A stretch of DNA of 64,000 nucleotides from Bacillus sp. FJAT-47783 (GCF_022808615.1 NZ_JAKZKS010000005.1:1-64000), one strand, 5' to 3'. Counted from the first letter of the stretch, positions 7,588 through 17,599 are shown. Notes: generated from the letters alone by a model not told the origin. A program made the numbers and translations.

Positions 7588-9012
7588 ATGGTTGAACATT
7601 CAAAACAAACGATTCAATCTTTACAGCACCTTATCAATATATATGAAAGAATCATAGACGAAGTGGATGTCGGTCTTCATGCCGTTGACGCAACTGGAAA
7701 GACGATCATATATAACAAAAAAATGATGCAAATAGAGGCTATGGACAGTAAAGAAGTTTTGAATAAAAATTTGTTAGATGTTTTTATGTTTAAAGAAAAC
7801 CAAGAAAGCACCCTCGTTCAAGCATTAAGAGAGGGAAAAGAAACGAAAAATGTAAAGCAAACGTATTTCAATAACAAAGGGAAAGAAATTACGACGATTA
7901 ACAATACGTTTCCACTAATAGAGGACGGAAAGATTCAAGGCGCAGTCGAAATGGCAAAAGATGTGACGAAGCTGGAGCGATTAATAAAGGGTAACATGAG
8001 TAGAAAAGGAAATGCGCGATTTACTTTTGACAGTATCATTGGGAAAAGCTCTTCCATTAAAGAGGTTATTGAAAGTGCTAAACGTGCAACCCGAACTTCC
8101 TCATACGTACTTATTGTAGGCGAAACCGGAACAGGGAAAGAGTTATTTTCGCAAAGTATTCATAATGGCAGCAGTCGATCAACAGGCCCCTTTATTTCAC
8201 AAAACTGTGCAGCTTTACCTGATAGTTTAATTGAAAGCCTTTTATTTGGAACAAAGCGCGGTGCCTTTACAGGTGCTGCTGACCATCCTGGACTATTTGA
8301 ACAAGCAGAAGGTGGAACTTTGCTACTTGATGAAATTAATTCTTTAAATCCAAATCTTCAAGCAAAGCTTTTACGTGTCCTTCAAGAAAAAACGATTAGA
8401 CGCATAGGCGATACAAAAGATACACCTATTGATGTTCGCGTTATCGCAAATATGAACGAAGATCCAATTGACGCTATTAGTTCTAATCACTTACGAAAAG
8501 ACTTGTACTATCGACTTGGAGTCGTCACATTATTTATTCCTCCTTTAAGAGATAGAAAAGAAGACATACCGTTATTAGCTGAGAAATTTATTGACAAGTA
8601 CAATGGATTATTTCAAATGGATGTAAAAGGAATAGACGACAGAGTAATCGAATCTTTCTATGCCTATGATTGGCCTGGGAACGTGAGAGAATTAGAACAT
8701 ATCATTGAAGCCTCTATGAATATAATGATGGATGAAGACATCATCCAATATTCACATCTTCCTTATCAATATCGGAACAAATTTAAAGTAAAGAAAAAAA
8801 TTCATCCTGATAAAAAGATGGAATCTTTCTCCCAAGAAAATACCGGTGTTACCATGAATTTAAAAGATCAATTAGAAGCATTTGAAAAACATTATATTGA
8901 ACAAGCTCTGAATAAAAACGGGCATAATATTACGAAAACAGCTCAACAACTTGGACTTAGCCGACAAAGCCTACAGTATCGGATGAAGAAACTAAATATT
9001 AAAAGTGGATAA
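7588..9012 (+). CDS. RocR-like sigma-54-dependent transcriptional activator
   Basis: This is a 474-residue enhancer-binding protein. Residues ~15-125 form a PAS sensor (IIDEVDVGLHAVDATGKTII). Residues ~150-385 form the AAA+ domain with Walker A GETGTGKE, the sigma-54 contact motif GAFTGA, Walker B LLLDEIN and the second region of homology near DLYYRLGVV. Residues ~430-474 form a Fis-type helix-turn-helix (NITKTAQQLGLSRQSLQYRM). The closest known relative is B. subtilis RocR, the arginine/ornithine catabolism activator. No sigma-54 target operon lies alongside, since the CRISPR array follows, so its regulon must be elsewhere. Confidence 0.9.
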   Translation: MVEHSKQTIQSLQHLINIYERIIDEVDVGLHAVDATGKTIIYNKKMMQIEAMDSKEVLNKNLLDVFMFKENQESTLVQALREGKETKNVKQTYFNNKGKEITTINNTFPLIEDGKIQGAVEMAKDVTKLERLIKGNMSRKGNARFTFDSIIGKSSSIKEVIESAKRATRTSSYVLIVGETGTGKELFSQSIHNGSSRSTGPFISQNCAALPDSLIESLLFGTKRGAFTGAADHPGLFEQAEGGTLLLDEINSLNPNLQAKLLRVLQEKTIRRIGDTKDTPIDVRVIANMNEDPIDAISSNHLRKDLYYRLGVVTLFIPPLRDRKEDIPLLAEKFIDKYNGLFQMDVKGIDDRVIESFYAYDWPGNVRELEHIIEASMNIMMDEDIIQYSHLPYQYRNKFKVKKKIHPDKKMESFSQENTGVTMNLKDQLEAFEKHYIEQALNKNGHNITKTAQQLGLSRQSLQYRMKKLNIKSG

Positions 9013-9019
9013 TAAAGAG

Positions 9020-9065
9020 AGCATGTCCCTAACAAACATTTAATGCTGAGGGTCATGCTTTTTTT
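9020..9065 (+). terminator. Rho-independent terminator
   Basis: AGCATG-T-CCCT pairs with AGGG-T-CATGCT (9020-9030 with 9049-9059), followed by a run of seven T, directly downstream of the activator gene. Confidence 0.85.
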
Positions 9066-9338
9066 CATTTTCACTTAATGACCCAAACCTTTCTCCTATG
9101 CCATTTGCGATTACAAAAGATAATAAATCCGTATCATTGCATTAAATAAAAACAAAAATGTCAAGTGTTCAGGATGGAATTTTCACCCTGAAACGAACCC
9201 TTTAAATGTAATAGATTCCTCCAAAATGTGTATGAGTCTATCTCAAAATCCTTGCGCCACATTCTGCAAGACGAAAGCTAGCGTAATGTTACATTTAAGA
9301 GTTGTCGTGACCAAAGATTAGACCGTACCCGATAAAGC

Positions 9339-11876
9339 GTTTCAATCCGCGCATTCATGTAGGATTCGACTAGTACTTCTATATTTTCAATATGTCCTTG
9401 ACTCCATGCATCCATATAGGATGCGACTTAATTTTTCCACGATTAAAATCTTGACATATGCTATTTCAATCCACGCATCCATGTAGGATGCGACCATACT
9501 GCTGGTAAAGTTCTGGATGCTCTTTAGAATTTCAATCCACGCATCCATGTAGGATGCGACCAAGTTGAGAACATACACTTGTACTTTATCCCTGTATTTC
9601 AATCCACGCATCCATGTAGGATGCGACGACGTTCTTGTAGTTCTTTTGCTGCTTTATATTTATTTCAATCCACGCATCCATGTAGGATGCGACAGCCAGT
9701 TGTCATTTTACGGATATAAATTTAGTATTTCAATCCACGCATCCATGTAGGATGCGACTGAAACGTTCCCGATACTTACAAGTCACATTAAATATTTCAA
9801 TCCACGCATCCATGTAGGATGCGACTGTGCTAGTTGCATATAATTCAGCCTCCTTCTCAAATTTCAATCCACGCATCCATGTAGGATGCGACTTTAGCGG
9901 AAGTTGAGGGGGATATAGCTTTTCAAATTTCAATCCACGCATCCATGTAGGATGCGACGGTGGGAGAAAGTCGATTCCGTATGGACGAGTATATTTCAAT
10001 CCACGCATCCATGTAGGATGCGACGACAATATGTTTATCACGTTTACGGAAATAACGGATTTCAATCCACGCATCCATGTAGGATGCGACAATAGGAGCG
10101 ATCGCCAAGTGTTTCAATAATGCTGATTTCAATCCACGCATCCATGTAGGATGCGACCAGGACCAATTATCATCCAAATCCCGTTGAACATTTCAATCCA
10201 CGCATCCATGTAGGATGCGACTCGACTTCCTTTGTGGTGGAGCTGATGCACCAGAATTTCAATCCACGCATCCATGTAGGATGCGACATATACGGATTGA
10301 TTCTGTCCCCACTAGGTCTGTTATTTCAATCCACGCATCCATGTAGGATGCGACTCATATAGCCACACTCGTTGACCTTCCTCGATCCATTTCAATCCAC
10401 GCATCCATGTAGGATGCGACGATGTCTCCAACTATATTCGGATTTATCCACGTACATTTCAATCCACGCATCCATGTAGGATGCGACGTTCAGTGTTTGT
10501 ACCGTCTTGGTCAATTCAATCATTTCAATCCACGCATCCATGTAGGATGCGACGGTATATGGTCGATAATCTCCGATTCTGTGATTAATTTCAATCCACG
10601 CATCCATGTAGGATGCGACTGTGAGCAGTGTAGATGACGGTTTAGTTAATACATATTTCAATCCACGCATCCATGTAGGATGCGACCCAATAACGTTCTT
10701 AAACGTCTGCATAGAGACGGATTTCAATCCACGCATCCATGTAGGATGCGACGTTTCCCATCATTGACAACCGTTGTCGTATTTAAATTTCAATCCACGC
10801 ATCCATGTAGGATGCGACGATCAATTAGCTGATGCTGTAAAAGAGTTTCGTGTTATTTCAATCCACGCATCCATGTAGGATGCGACTTATACCCTTTTAC
10901 AACCACTTAGCCACATCGGAATTTCAATCCACGCATCCATGTAGGATGCGACCGCAATGGAAGCATTAGCTGATGCTCGTATGGGTATTTCAATCCACGC
11001 ATCCATGTAGGATGCGACTCAAAAATGGGAATCTGTTAAAACTTGGACTTCTATTTCAATCCACGCATCCATGTAGGATGCGACATCAAGGTCTGCTGAC
11101 TCATCATTTTCTAAAATGATTTCAATCCACGCATCCATGTAGGATGCGACCTCAAAAACTGCATTTTCACGATTTCTCAAATTATTTCAATCCACGCATC
11201 CATGTAGGATGCGACCTACGTTTCGGAAAAACCATTCTTAAGTATAGCTATTTCAATCCACGCATCCATGTAGGATGCGACTGCTGAAGGATATTCATAT
11301 TCGATTGTTCTTCTTATTTCAATCCACGCATCCATGTAGGATGCGACAGCGTTCTCAAATTTTTAGGGATGGGAGTTTGAGATTTCAATCCACGCATCCA
11401 TGTAGGATGCGACGTGATTTTATGGACGGTTCGTATTTAGCTAAAGAATTTCAATCCACGCATCCATGTAGGATGCGACAATTCGATTTGTTGCCTTGTT
11501 TGGACTTTTTTCAATTTCAATCCACGCATCCATGTAGGATGCGACTGATCCCGCACTTCCTTTTAGAGCTCGATATCGGTATTTCAATCCACGCATCCAT
11601 GTAGGATGCGACAATTGCACTCGACCATAACATGAGTAAGGTTTGGATTTCAATCCACGCATCCATGTAGGATGCGACCGAGTTATACGTTACATCCATA
11701 TCAGTAAGAGGTATTTCAATCCACGCATCCATGTAGGATGCGACTTTGGAGGCGGCGTCGGCAATCAAATTTTAGACGGATTTCAATCCACGCATCCATG
11801 TAGGATGCGACTGACGAAATCAAAAAATATTTATCACTTGTTACATTTCAATCCACGCATCCATGTAGGATGCGAC
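9339..11876 (-). CRISPR. Type I-C CRISPR array, 39 repeats (37 intact, 2 degenerate) and 38 spacers
   Basis: On the minus strand the 32-nt repeat begins GTCGCATCCTACATGG and ends ATGCGTGGATTGAAAT, the Bacillus I-C type with a GCATCC/GGATGC hairpin. Intact copies start (plus coordinates) at 9463, 9529, 9596 and so on to 11845. Spacers are 32-36 nt, mostly 34. Two decayed repeats, 9339-9370 (4 changes) and 9396-9427 (about 6 changes), mark the trailer end. The leader end is at 11876 next to cas2, so the newest spacers are those near 11812-11844. The short apparent reading frames here are repeat artefacts. Confidence 0.99.
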
Positions 11877-12003
11877 AGCGATTTTCGACCTAAACAACTA
11901 TAAATTACATTATTTTTGATCAAAAACTCGCTATTTTCTTTATTAAAATAAAGAACAACACAAAAATTCACATAATTTATCAGCGTTCTCATGATTATTC
12001 AGG
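11877..12003 (-). promoter_or_regulatory. CRISPR leader
   Basis: This AT-rich stretch lies between the last intact repeat and the cas2 end, where the promoter for pre-crRNA and the integration signals should lie. The minus strand reads away from cas2 into the array. No gene fits. Confidence 0.8.
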
Positions 12004-12044
12004 TGCGAATGTATCCAGAAATTGATGTGAGCTATACATTCGCA
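12004..12044. terminator. Perfect hairpin at the cas2-leader junction
   Basis: TGCGAATGTAT (12004-12014) pairs perfectly with ATACATTCGCA (12034-12044) around a 19-nt loop. It abuts the cas2 stop codon and has no T tract on the minus strand. It may mark the end of the cas transcript or a leader feature. Confidence 0.5.
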
Positions 12045-12344
12045 CTAAAAAATCAATGGGCCTTCAAGATCAACTGATTCTTTCACACCAATATGCTCTA
12101 CTTTGGTCTTATAATTATCACCTAACCGATAAAATCTGAGACTGTCCTGACCTTCATCAATAATATCAGCAAGTTCAATTTTTAAAGAAACAAATTGAGT
12201 TGCGTCTACAATGCATTCAAATACCGAATTTTGGACTCTTTGACCATAATTTTGACATACTTTCGCAACTTTTCGCAGCCTTTTTTGTCCCGCACTGCTA
12301 ACAGTACTTACATCATACGTAATTAATACTAACAATTTTTGCAC
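12045..12344 (-). CDS. cas2: CRISPR-associated endonuclease Cas2 (type I-C)
   Basis: This 99-residue ferredoxin-fold protein bridges two Cas1 dimers during spacer integration. It starts LVLITYDVSTVSSAGQKRL (the conserved strand ending in YDV) and contains GQRVQNSVFECIVD. It has GTG as start codon. The gene abuts the cas1 stop codon with no gap and is the last gene of the operon before the leader. Confidence 0.97.
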   Translation of the reverse strand: MQKLLVLITYDVSTVSSAGQKRLRKVAKVCQNYGQRVQNSVFECIVDATQFVSLKIELADIIDEGQDSLRFYRLGDNYKTKVEHIGVKESVDLEGPLIF

Positions 12345-13376
12345 CTACTTCCACATAAATGGTGGATACTCATCTAAATCATTACGTAAATAGCGAGCTA
12401 ATAATAAAGCTTGTACATGCGGTACTAATCCCCAAGAAATTTTTTCACCTAGATATGGATGAGTTATCTTTTCTTGCTTTTTGTTTTGCCAAGCCGCTAA
12501 AAATTTCTTTCTAGCTTCATCCGTCATAATCACAGCCCCATTTTCTTTTTTTAGAAAATCATTGTTATTTACAACTTTTTTATTGATTAATGACAAAACA
12601 AACTTATCTGCATATACACCTCGCAACTCTTCCATAACATCTAAAGCTAACGATACCCTTCCTGGTCGATCTCGATGTAAAAAACCGACATATGCATCCA
12701 GTCCAACACCTTCTAACGCAGCTGCCATATCATTTGCTAATAAAGTATAAGCAAATGATAACATCCCGTTCACGTTATCTAACGGCGGCCTTCTAGAACG
12801 CGAGTGGAAATAAAAATCCTTTTTTTGTTGTAAAATCATTTGATTAATCAATCTATTGTAACTAATAGCAGCTTGTCCTTCTAAACCTCTTAATCTTTCT
12901 AAATCCTCACATTTCCTTACCTCAAGAATGATCGATGATAAATATTGAGAGATTTCTTTGAATTGAGTTACATCTATTCGTAATGGATAATCCCTTGTCA
13001 TTCTCTCGATAATCCATTTATTATTGTAAATCTTCCCAACAATAAAGTTACGAGCAATTTTCGCTGAAAACACTTCATCTTCTGATAGACGATATTGCTT
13101 CTTTCTTAGAACAACATTACCTTTACTTTTCCCGATCACCCGAGCAAGAAATCGACCACTGCTCGTTAGAAATACTAAAGAAATATTTCTTTCTGCACAA
13201 TAACCCATTAGTGCTGGACTTGCACCAGTATAACCAAAGGATACGATAGATTCTAAATTATGGAGCGGTAGCCTACCAAGCTTCTCCTGCTCTTTGAGAA
13301 GGACAATATTGTCTCCGTCTAAAGATAAATAAACGTCTGGTTGAGTGACAAATAACGAATTCAAAAGCTTTTTCAT
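12345..13376 (-). CDS. cas1: CRISPR-associated integrase Cas1 (type I-C)
   Basis: This 343-residue metal-dependent integrase inserts new spacers. The catalytic triad is visible as Glu in LRGLEGQAA, His in GFLHRDRPGR and Asp in ALDVMEEL. The N-terminal beta domain is intact and the length is normal. The ATG overlaps the cas4 stop by 4 bp (ATGA), so translation is coupled. The adaptation module cas4-cas1-cas2 appears fully functional. Confidence 0.98.
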   Translation of the reverse strand: MKKLLNSLFVTQPDVYLSLDGDNIVLLKEQEKLGRLPLHNLESIVSFGYTGASPALMGYCAERNISLVFLTSSGRFLARVIGKSKGNVVLRKKQYRLSEDEVFSAKIARNFIVGKIYNNKWIIERMTRDYPLRIDVTQFKEISQYLSSIILEVRKCEDLERLRGLEGQAAISYNRLINQMILQQKKDFYFHSRSRRPPLDNVNGMLSFAYTLLANDMAAALEGVGLDAYVGFLHRDRPGRVSLALDVMEELRGVYADKFVLSLINKKVVNNNDFLKKENGAVIMTDEARKKFLAAWQNKKQEKITHPYLGEKISWGLVPHVQALLLARYLRNDLDEYPPFMWK

Positions 13377-14032
13377 TCCTTTATCTTCCCTTCAATATAA
13401 CTTTTTACAGAACGTTTATTCATTAATTTTGGTAAACAAATATGTTGAAGGGAACAGCTTTTACAAAAGGAACCTGTCTTTACTTTAGGTGTATACCTAC
13501 GTTTAAAATAATTTTGCATTTCTGCTACAACATTTCTTACTTTATTTTTATTTTCTATAGTTAGCGGAACTTCGACTCTGTGCTTAATTTCATTATAAAA
13601 CATATACCCTATGTTTATTTCACAAAGTAACATCTCCTCTAGACAAATTGCTTGTGCAGTTAATTGTAAAATATCAGAATCATTCTTTTTTGGTTTCCCT
13701 CGTTTATATTCAATAGGGTAAGCAATGTATTTTCCTTCCAAACCATTTATTTCAACACCACTATTATCCTTAGCAAACTCTACGACATCACAAACACCTG
13801 TAATTTGGAGTTCATTTGACTTTACAGGCATCCCTCGAACAATGAGTTTATTACCACGTTTCTCTCTAATAAATGGCTTGTCAGCTTTTTGATGGAGAAA
13901 TTGTCCTTCTACTGTTCTAACGTTTTCTGCCCACTGTTGCTCGATATGGATTAGAGCCCACTGGCGTTTACAAAATTGAAAATGTTGTATACCAGACAAC
14001 ATCAGATAGTTGTCTTCCTCATTATAGTCCAT
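13373..14032 (-). CDS. cas4: CRISPR-associated exonuclease Cas4 (type I-C)
   Basis: This 219-residue RecB-family nuclease trims prespacers and helps select PAM-containing ones. It shows the nuclease residues GVCDVVEF (Asp) and PIEYKRGK (Glu, Lys), an N-terminal cluster Cys in FQFCKRQW and the C-terminal FCKSCSLQHIC cluster cysteines for the 4Fe-4S site. ATG at 14032 follows AGGTGA; a TTG precedes it in frame. It overlaps the cas7 end by 11 bp. Confidence 0.97.
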   Translation of the reverse strand: MDYNEEDNYLMLSGIQHFQFCKRQWALIHIEQQWAENVRTVEGQFLHQKADKPFIREKRGNKLIVRGMPVKSNELQITGVCDVVEFAKDNSGVEINGLEGKYIAYPIEYKRGKPKKNDSDILQLTAQAICLEEMLLCEINIGYMFYNEIKHRVEVPLTIENKNKVRNVVAEMQNYFKRRYTPKVKTGSFCKSCSLQHICLPKLMNKRSVKSYIEGKIKE

Positions 14033-14885
14033 CAATCACCTCGACTGTTAAACCTTCTAATTCATTTAATGTGATCGAATAGTCGTCAAACGTTTTTGGT
14101 TCTTCAGTATTAGGTCTAATCTCTACTAAACGATGAACTTTTGCAGAAGAATATTGACCTAATTTAGAATTATGCTCCCACCAATAAACCTTATTTACTT
14201 CCATACTGCCATCAGGGCGTGCTGATGATGCGTCATTTTCAAATAATGTAACAAGTGCTTGTTTTATCTTCTCTGCATCTTCAATAGTAAATCCTGTTTT
14301 TTCTGCTAATTGTGTGTTAATGCTGCCATAAAAAACATAAACGCCAAAATCGACTCGATGCTTCATTCCCATCGTATCTGAACCTTTTTCTTTTCCAGGC
14401 TCAGAGTTCACACTTTTTGTTATTTGCATGCTTGTTATATCAATAGGATCAACACTGGTAGCAGTATGAATTGATACAGGTCCTCTTACACCGACAGATA
14501 CACCAGTCCCTTTACCTGTGCCTTTGAATGCAAATACTTGTCCAAAACTTCGAACATCAATCCATTCTTTACAAGCAATCGCTGCAAATTCATCACTCGA
14601 GCTACCTTTCGATTTTAATATTTTATCTAGTTCAGGATTAGCTTCTGCACGTTCTCTTAAACTATTAAAATGATCTATCTTTGTGTCATTCGATTGAACG
14701 AAAACAGATTCCCCCATATCTTGTAAACGATTTCTAATTTTCCGTTTAATCGCTACATCTGAAATCTCCCCGTGACCATCATAATTTTGTCTCGGACGAT
14801 TACCATTTAATGGGTCCCCATTTGGGTTAGCTTTTGTAACAGATAATACAACGGCAAAATCTATTTTATGGTCTAAAATTGGCAT
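14022..14885 (-). CDS. cas7: Cascade backbone Cas7 (Csd2, type I-C)
   Basis: This subunit of ~287 residues polymerises along the crRNA. The RAMP start FAVVLSVTKANPNGDPLNGN and the segment DVRSFGQVFAFKGTG ... GVRGPVSIHTATS are diagnostic of Csd2. GGGAGAG supports the ATG at 14885 (spacing 7), two codons inside the longest frame at 14891. Its thumb inserts into the crRNA-DNA hybrid every sixth nucleotide, which matters for the guide-target pairing noted at 17574-17599. Confidence 0.97.
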   Translation of the reverse strand: MPILDHKIDFAVVLSVTKANPNGDPLNGNRPRQNYDGHGEISDVAIKRKIRNRLQDMGESVFVQSNDTKIDHFNSLRERAEANPELDKILKSKGSSSDEFAAIACKEWIDVRSFGQVFAFKGTGKGTGVSVGVRGPVSIHTATSVDPIDITSMQITKSVNSEPGKEKGSDTMGMKHRVDFGVYVFYGSINTQLAEKTGFTIEDAEKIKQALVTLFENDASSARPDGSMEVNKVYWWEHNSKLGQYSSAKVHRLVEIRPNTEEPKTFDDYSITLNELEGLTVEVIDGL

Positions 14886-14899
14886 ATTCATCTCTCCCT

Positions 14900-15280
14900 T
14901 TAATTTATTGCCTCATTGGGCGTATTATCTTTTTCTTTCTTCTGATATAAATCATGACGTTGACTGTAAAAACCTAATAAATATTTACCGGATAATGGTT
15001 TGTTATTAAAATCTTCAATATTAATTCTGGAAGCTACCTCATCAATTAACTTAGATAAATACAATGCCTTCGTACCAAGTCTGGCTTGATAAGGCTGTAA
15101 ACTCGCCTGAATGGTTTTCCACGTTCTTTCTGGATGTTTTGAAAAAGAGTTCATATAACGAACAGCATTACTAGAACGTGTTTCTTCAGAGCCTAATGCA
15201 CGTCTTTCTAAAACATCTGCTATCGCTAACAAACGACCAAATAAATAATCACGGTCATTATTTTCTGTATCTAAAGCCAC
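14900..15280 (-). CDS. cas11c: Cas11c small subunit from an internal start inside cas8c
   Basis: Within cas8c, AGGAGGG (plus 15288-15294) lies 7 bases before an in-frame GTG at 15278-15280, which is codon 507 of cas8c. The resulting product has 126 residues and is helical (YLFGRLLAIADVLERRAL ... SKLIDEVASRIN), the size and fold expected of Cas11. In type I-C systems the small subunit is known to arise by internal translation at this position. The strong site inside a coding region and correct frame make this call solid. Two copies would form the belly of Cascade. Confidence 0.88.
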   Translation of the reverse strand: MALDTENNDRDYLFGRLLAIADVLERRALGSEETRSSNAVRYMNSFSKHPERTWKTIQASLQPYQARLGTKALYLSKLIDEVASRINIEDFNNKPLSGKYLLGFYSQRHDLYQKKEKDNTPNEAIN

Positions 15281-16798
15281 ATTATATCCCTCCTGTTTAT
15301 TTATTAATGCACATGTAATGCTGATTGTTTTTTCCCATTCCCACTTATCCATCGAAACTGGATTTGACGAACGATGAAAAGCGCTTTTGACGATATCAAA
15401 AGGAATTTTCTTGTCATCCACTATACATGGAAGTATGCGTTCCATTAATCCTTTAACTACTTTTTCATTAGCTTTTGATCCATATGCAGCATAGGCAATA
15501 TCTTTCGTTGAAGGTGCTCCGTAAAATTGAATATATGAACCATCTTCTGCTTTACGATAACGATGAAGCCACATACATGTCGAATGCCACTTTGCGAGCC
15601 TATCTAAATATAGTTCTTTATTCATATTTCGATAGTACAGCACCGCTAATCGTCCTGTTGTAGCTGAATCAAGAATTAAAATATTTACATTTGATTTTGA
15701 TGATAAATTATTTTTATATCCATCTAAAGCTTTAGCAACTTCATCAGCAAACTCTTGATTCGTATAACTGATTCTCTCTTTCTTTTCAGTTAGTATTGGC
15801 TCAATCGAAAAAACGTCGTAAGTATCTTCATTAGGATCAGGAATATCAATTTCATCATTGCCCCATACAAGGAATACGCGCTGATCAATCGTTTTCCCTT
15901 GACGGTTAATCAACCATTTTAACGCATTATGTGCTTTTTGGGATACTTCATAACTAATACTTGCCACTTCGTTACTTTTATTAAAGCGCCCTCTAAACGT
16001 AAAACCACTTGTATCATTCGCCGAAATTAACTTTGCCTTATCTGCTGCATTTCTAATTTTGTTAGCATGCTTGTCTGTACTTGGTAACACTTTCCCAGAT
16101 ACATAGCAAAGGTCATCATCCCCTACCAAGTCTTGATAAAAACGAATAAAAGAAGCGTACATTTCTTTATCTTTCCAAACTTTCGATAAAATCTTTTCTG
16201 ATGAATAAACATTAAATCGAACAAAGGCGCTTTCTTGTCCACCACTAACCACTGTAAATATATACGGTTTCTCTCCATGCAAGGGTTCATACTTTTTATC
16301 CCATTTGTCTATTAAGTTCCCATCAGCGTCTAAATACAATATCTTCGCTTCCACTAAATCTTTAATTAATTTTTTCTTGCTTAAATAGTTACAAATACTT
16401 TTCACTTTAGCGTTGCTGTATGGTGAGTTTGCCCACTCTTTTAGCTGTGCAATGTAATATGTAAAAGGCTCCTCTTTTTTGATTTTCCCGCCATAAGCTG
16501 TAAAATCTCCCGCTACATAACTCAACTTATCGTGTAGTGGATAGGGAGCTATTTTAGATCCAGCTCTATTTGACGATTCTTCCGTACAAGGGATTAGTGT
16601 GTTTGCGTGACTTTTATCAATTACTTCCGCTGAATGAAACTCCCCGTCCTCAGTGACCGTCACTTCGATATGTGCATTTTGGGTAGTATGCGAAATTGGT
16701 AATAGTGTATACTCCTTGTCATTATGCTTCTTTTCAATCACGCCTACCCGGTCTAAATTAGAATCGTACGTCTCATATAAATTCAGTAACCAGCTCAT
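14900..16798 (-). CDS. cas8c: Cascade large subunit Cas8c (Csd1, type I-C)
   Basis: This 632-residue Csd1 protein recognises the PAM and recruits Cas3. It starts SWLLNLYETYDSNLDRVG and carries FTVVSGGQESAFVRFN and the family segments VFLVWGN and LAVLYYRNM. The length is normal for I-C. The start codon directly follows the cas5c stop codon and sits behind AGGAGGGG. The C-terminal 126 codons also form a separate internal gene (cas11c) with its own ribosome site. Confidence 0.96.
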   Translation of the reverse strand: MSWLLNLYETYDSNLDRVGVIEKKHNDKEYTLLPISHTTQNAHIEVTVTEDGEFHSAEVIDKSHANTLIPCTEESSNRAGSKIAPYPLHDKLSYVAGDFTAYGGKIKKEEPFTYYIAQLKEWANSPYSNAKVKSICNYLSKKKLIKDLVEAKILYLDADGNLIDKWDKKYEPLHGEKPYIFTVVSGGQESAFVRFNVYSSEKILSKVWKDKEMYASFIRFYQDLVGDDDLCYVSGKVLPSTDKHANKIRNAADKAKLISANDTSGFTFRGRFNKSNEVASISYEVSQKAHNALKWLINRQGKTIDQRVFLVWGNDEIDIPDPNEDTYDVFSIEPILTEKKERISYTNQEFADEVAKALDGYKNNLSSKSNVNILILDSATTGRLAVLYYRNMNKELYLDRLAKWHSTCMWLHRYRKAEDGSYIQFYGAPSTKDIAYAAYGSKANEKVVKGLMERILPCIVDDKKIPFDIVKSAFHRSSNPVSMDKWEWEKTISITCALINKQEGYNVALDTENNDRDYLFGRLLAIADVLERRALGSEETRSSNAVRYMNSFSKHPERTWKTIQASLQPYQARLGTKALYLSKLIDEVASRINIEDFNNKPLSGKYLLGFYSQRHDLYQKKEKDNTPNEAIN

Positions 16799-17515
16799 TT
16801 ATTCACCCCTCCTTTCTAGTCGAAGTAACAGATCATCTACTAATTCAACATTTGACTGATCGAAATGCTTCGGTTGCATGTCTTTAATCTTTCGAATTTG
16901 CAAGCACTGATCAGGCCTGATAAATTGAATCACTCCATCCTTCATAACCGGATTCCATAGACGTACTTCCATTTCGTTACGACCCGTTTCATCAGGATAA
17001 TTAATACCATGAACCATCGTACCTAAATGAATCTCGCCATAATTATCATAATATCCTTTCCCTTCACCAAAGACACATGGTTCTACATAAGCTTGGCATT
17101 CTCTAGCACCTAAGAAGATATCCCTTCGTCCTCCAACCTTAAGTGCACGTTTCAGTATATTGTGATGTTTATTCTCGTTACGATCAAAAGCCATATCAGG
17201 TCGATGAGGGTTAAAGATAAAATGAGCTCTTACTTGGTACTTCACATCTTTTAAATAAGTATAATTAGCCAGTGTATTTCCTCCACCGTATTCAATCGGA
17301 CGAATCCCTTTAGACTCCATTTTTATTGGATTCATAACTCTAACCTTATCAACTACCATAAGAAGTGTCGGCTTCCAATAAATGGATTCTACAATTCCCT
17401 TTAATGCCTGATACGTTGGTACTTGATATGAAAGCTTTTCTCCCCCCATTTTCGTTAAAGGGTCAGTAAATAAGGCATAATTACCATACACTTCAAATTC
17501 AATTGCATTTCTCAT
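16799..17515 (-). CDS. cas5c: Cas5c (Cas5d) pre-crRNA endonuclease and Cascade subunit
   Basis: This protein cuts the I-C repeat to leave an 11-nt 5' handle and then stays in Cascade, replacing Cas6. The 238-residue product starts [19 protein letters not shown] behind AAAGGGGTGG; the open frame extends 14 codons upstream without support. Candidate catalytic residues are Tyr in PTYQALKGI and the Lys-His pair in [15 protein letters not shown]. The TAA is followed at once by the cas8c ATG. Its promoter (17547-17582) is the predicted target of the crRNA-like RNA next to it. Confidence 0.96.
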   Translation of the reverse strand: MRNAIEFEVYGNYALFTDPLTKMGGEKLSYQVPTYQALKGIVESIYWKPTLLMVVDKVRVMNPIKMESKGIRPIEYGGGNTLANYTYLKDVKYQVRAHFIFNPHRPDMAFDRNENKHHNILKRALKVGGRRDIFLGARECQAYVEPCVFGEGKGYYDNYGEIHLGTMVHGINYPDETGRNEMEVRLWNPVMKDGVIQFIRPDQCLQIRKIKDMQPKHFDQSNVELVDDLLLRLERRGE

Positions 17516-17546
17516 TTTTCCACCCCTTTCATCCAAAATTTTCTTA

Positions 17547-17582
17547 CAATTCAACAATACACCTCTTTATACTTTTTGTCAA
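17547..17582 (-). promoter_or_regulatory. Promoter of the cas5c-cas8c-cas7-cas4-cas1-cas2 operon
   Basis: On the minus strand TTGACA (plus 17577-17582) is followed after exactly 17 bases by TATTGT (17554-17559), a good SigA promoter, placing the start near 17547, about 32 bases before the cas5c ATG. The -35 box lies inside the predicted Cascade target site. Confidence 0.75.
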
Positions 17583-17599
17583 ATTACATATTATATGAA
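17574..17599 (-). promoter_or_regulatory. Predicted Cascade target (PAM plus partial protospacer) over the cas5c promoter
   Basis: On the minus strand the I-C PAM TTC (17597-17599) is followed by ATATAATATGTAATTTGA (17579-17596), which matches the guide of the adjacent crRNA-like RNA at 16 of 18 positions. The only differences fall at guide positions 6 and 12. The site includes the -35 box, so Cascade binding here would block RNA polymerase. Confidence 0.75.

Noticed and set aside
9371-11844. Spacers matching other parts of this window (self-targeting)
   Set aside because: None was noticed by eye. A full search needs alignment, which I could not run, so this is an absence of evidence only.
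9387-11903. Many open frames with repeated ASYMDAWIEI or NPRIHVGCD strings
   Set aside because: They are translations of the CRISPR repeat, which lacks stops in several frames. They are not genes.
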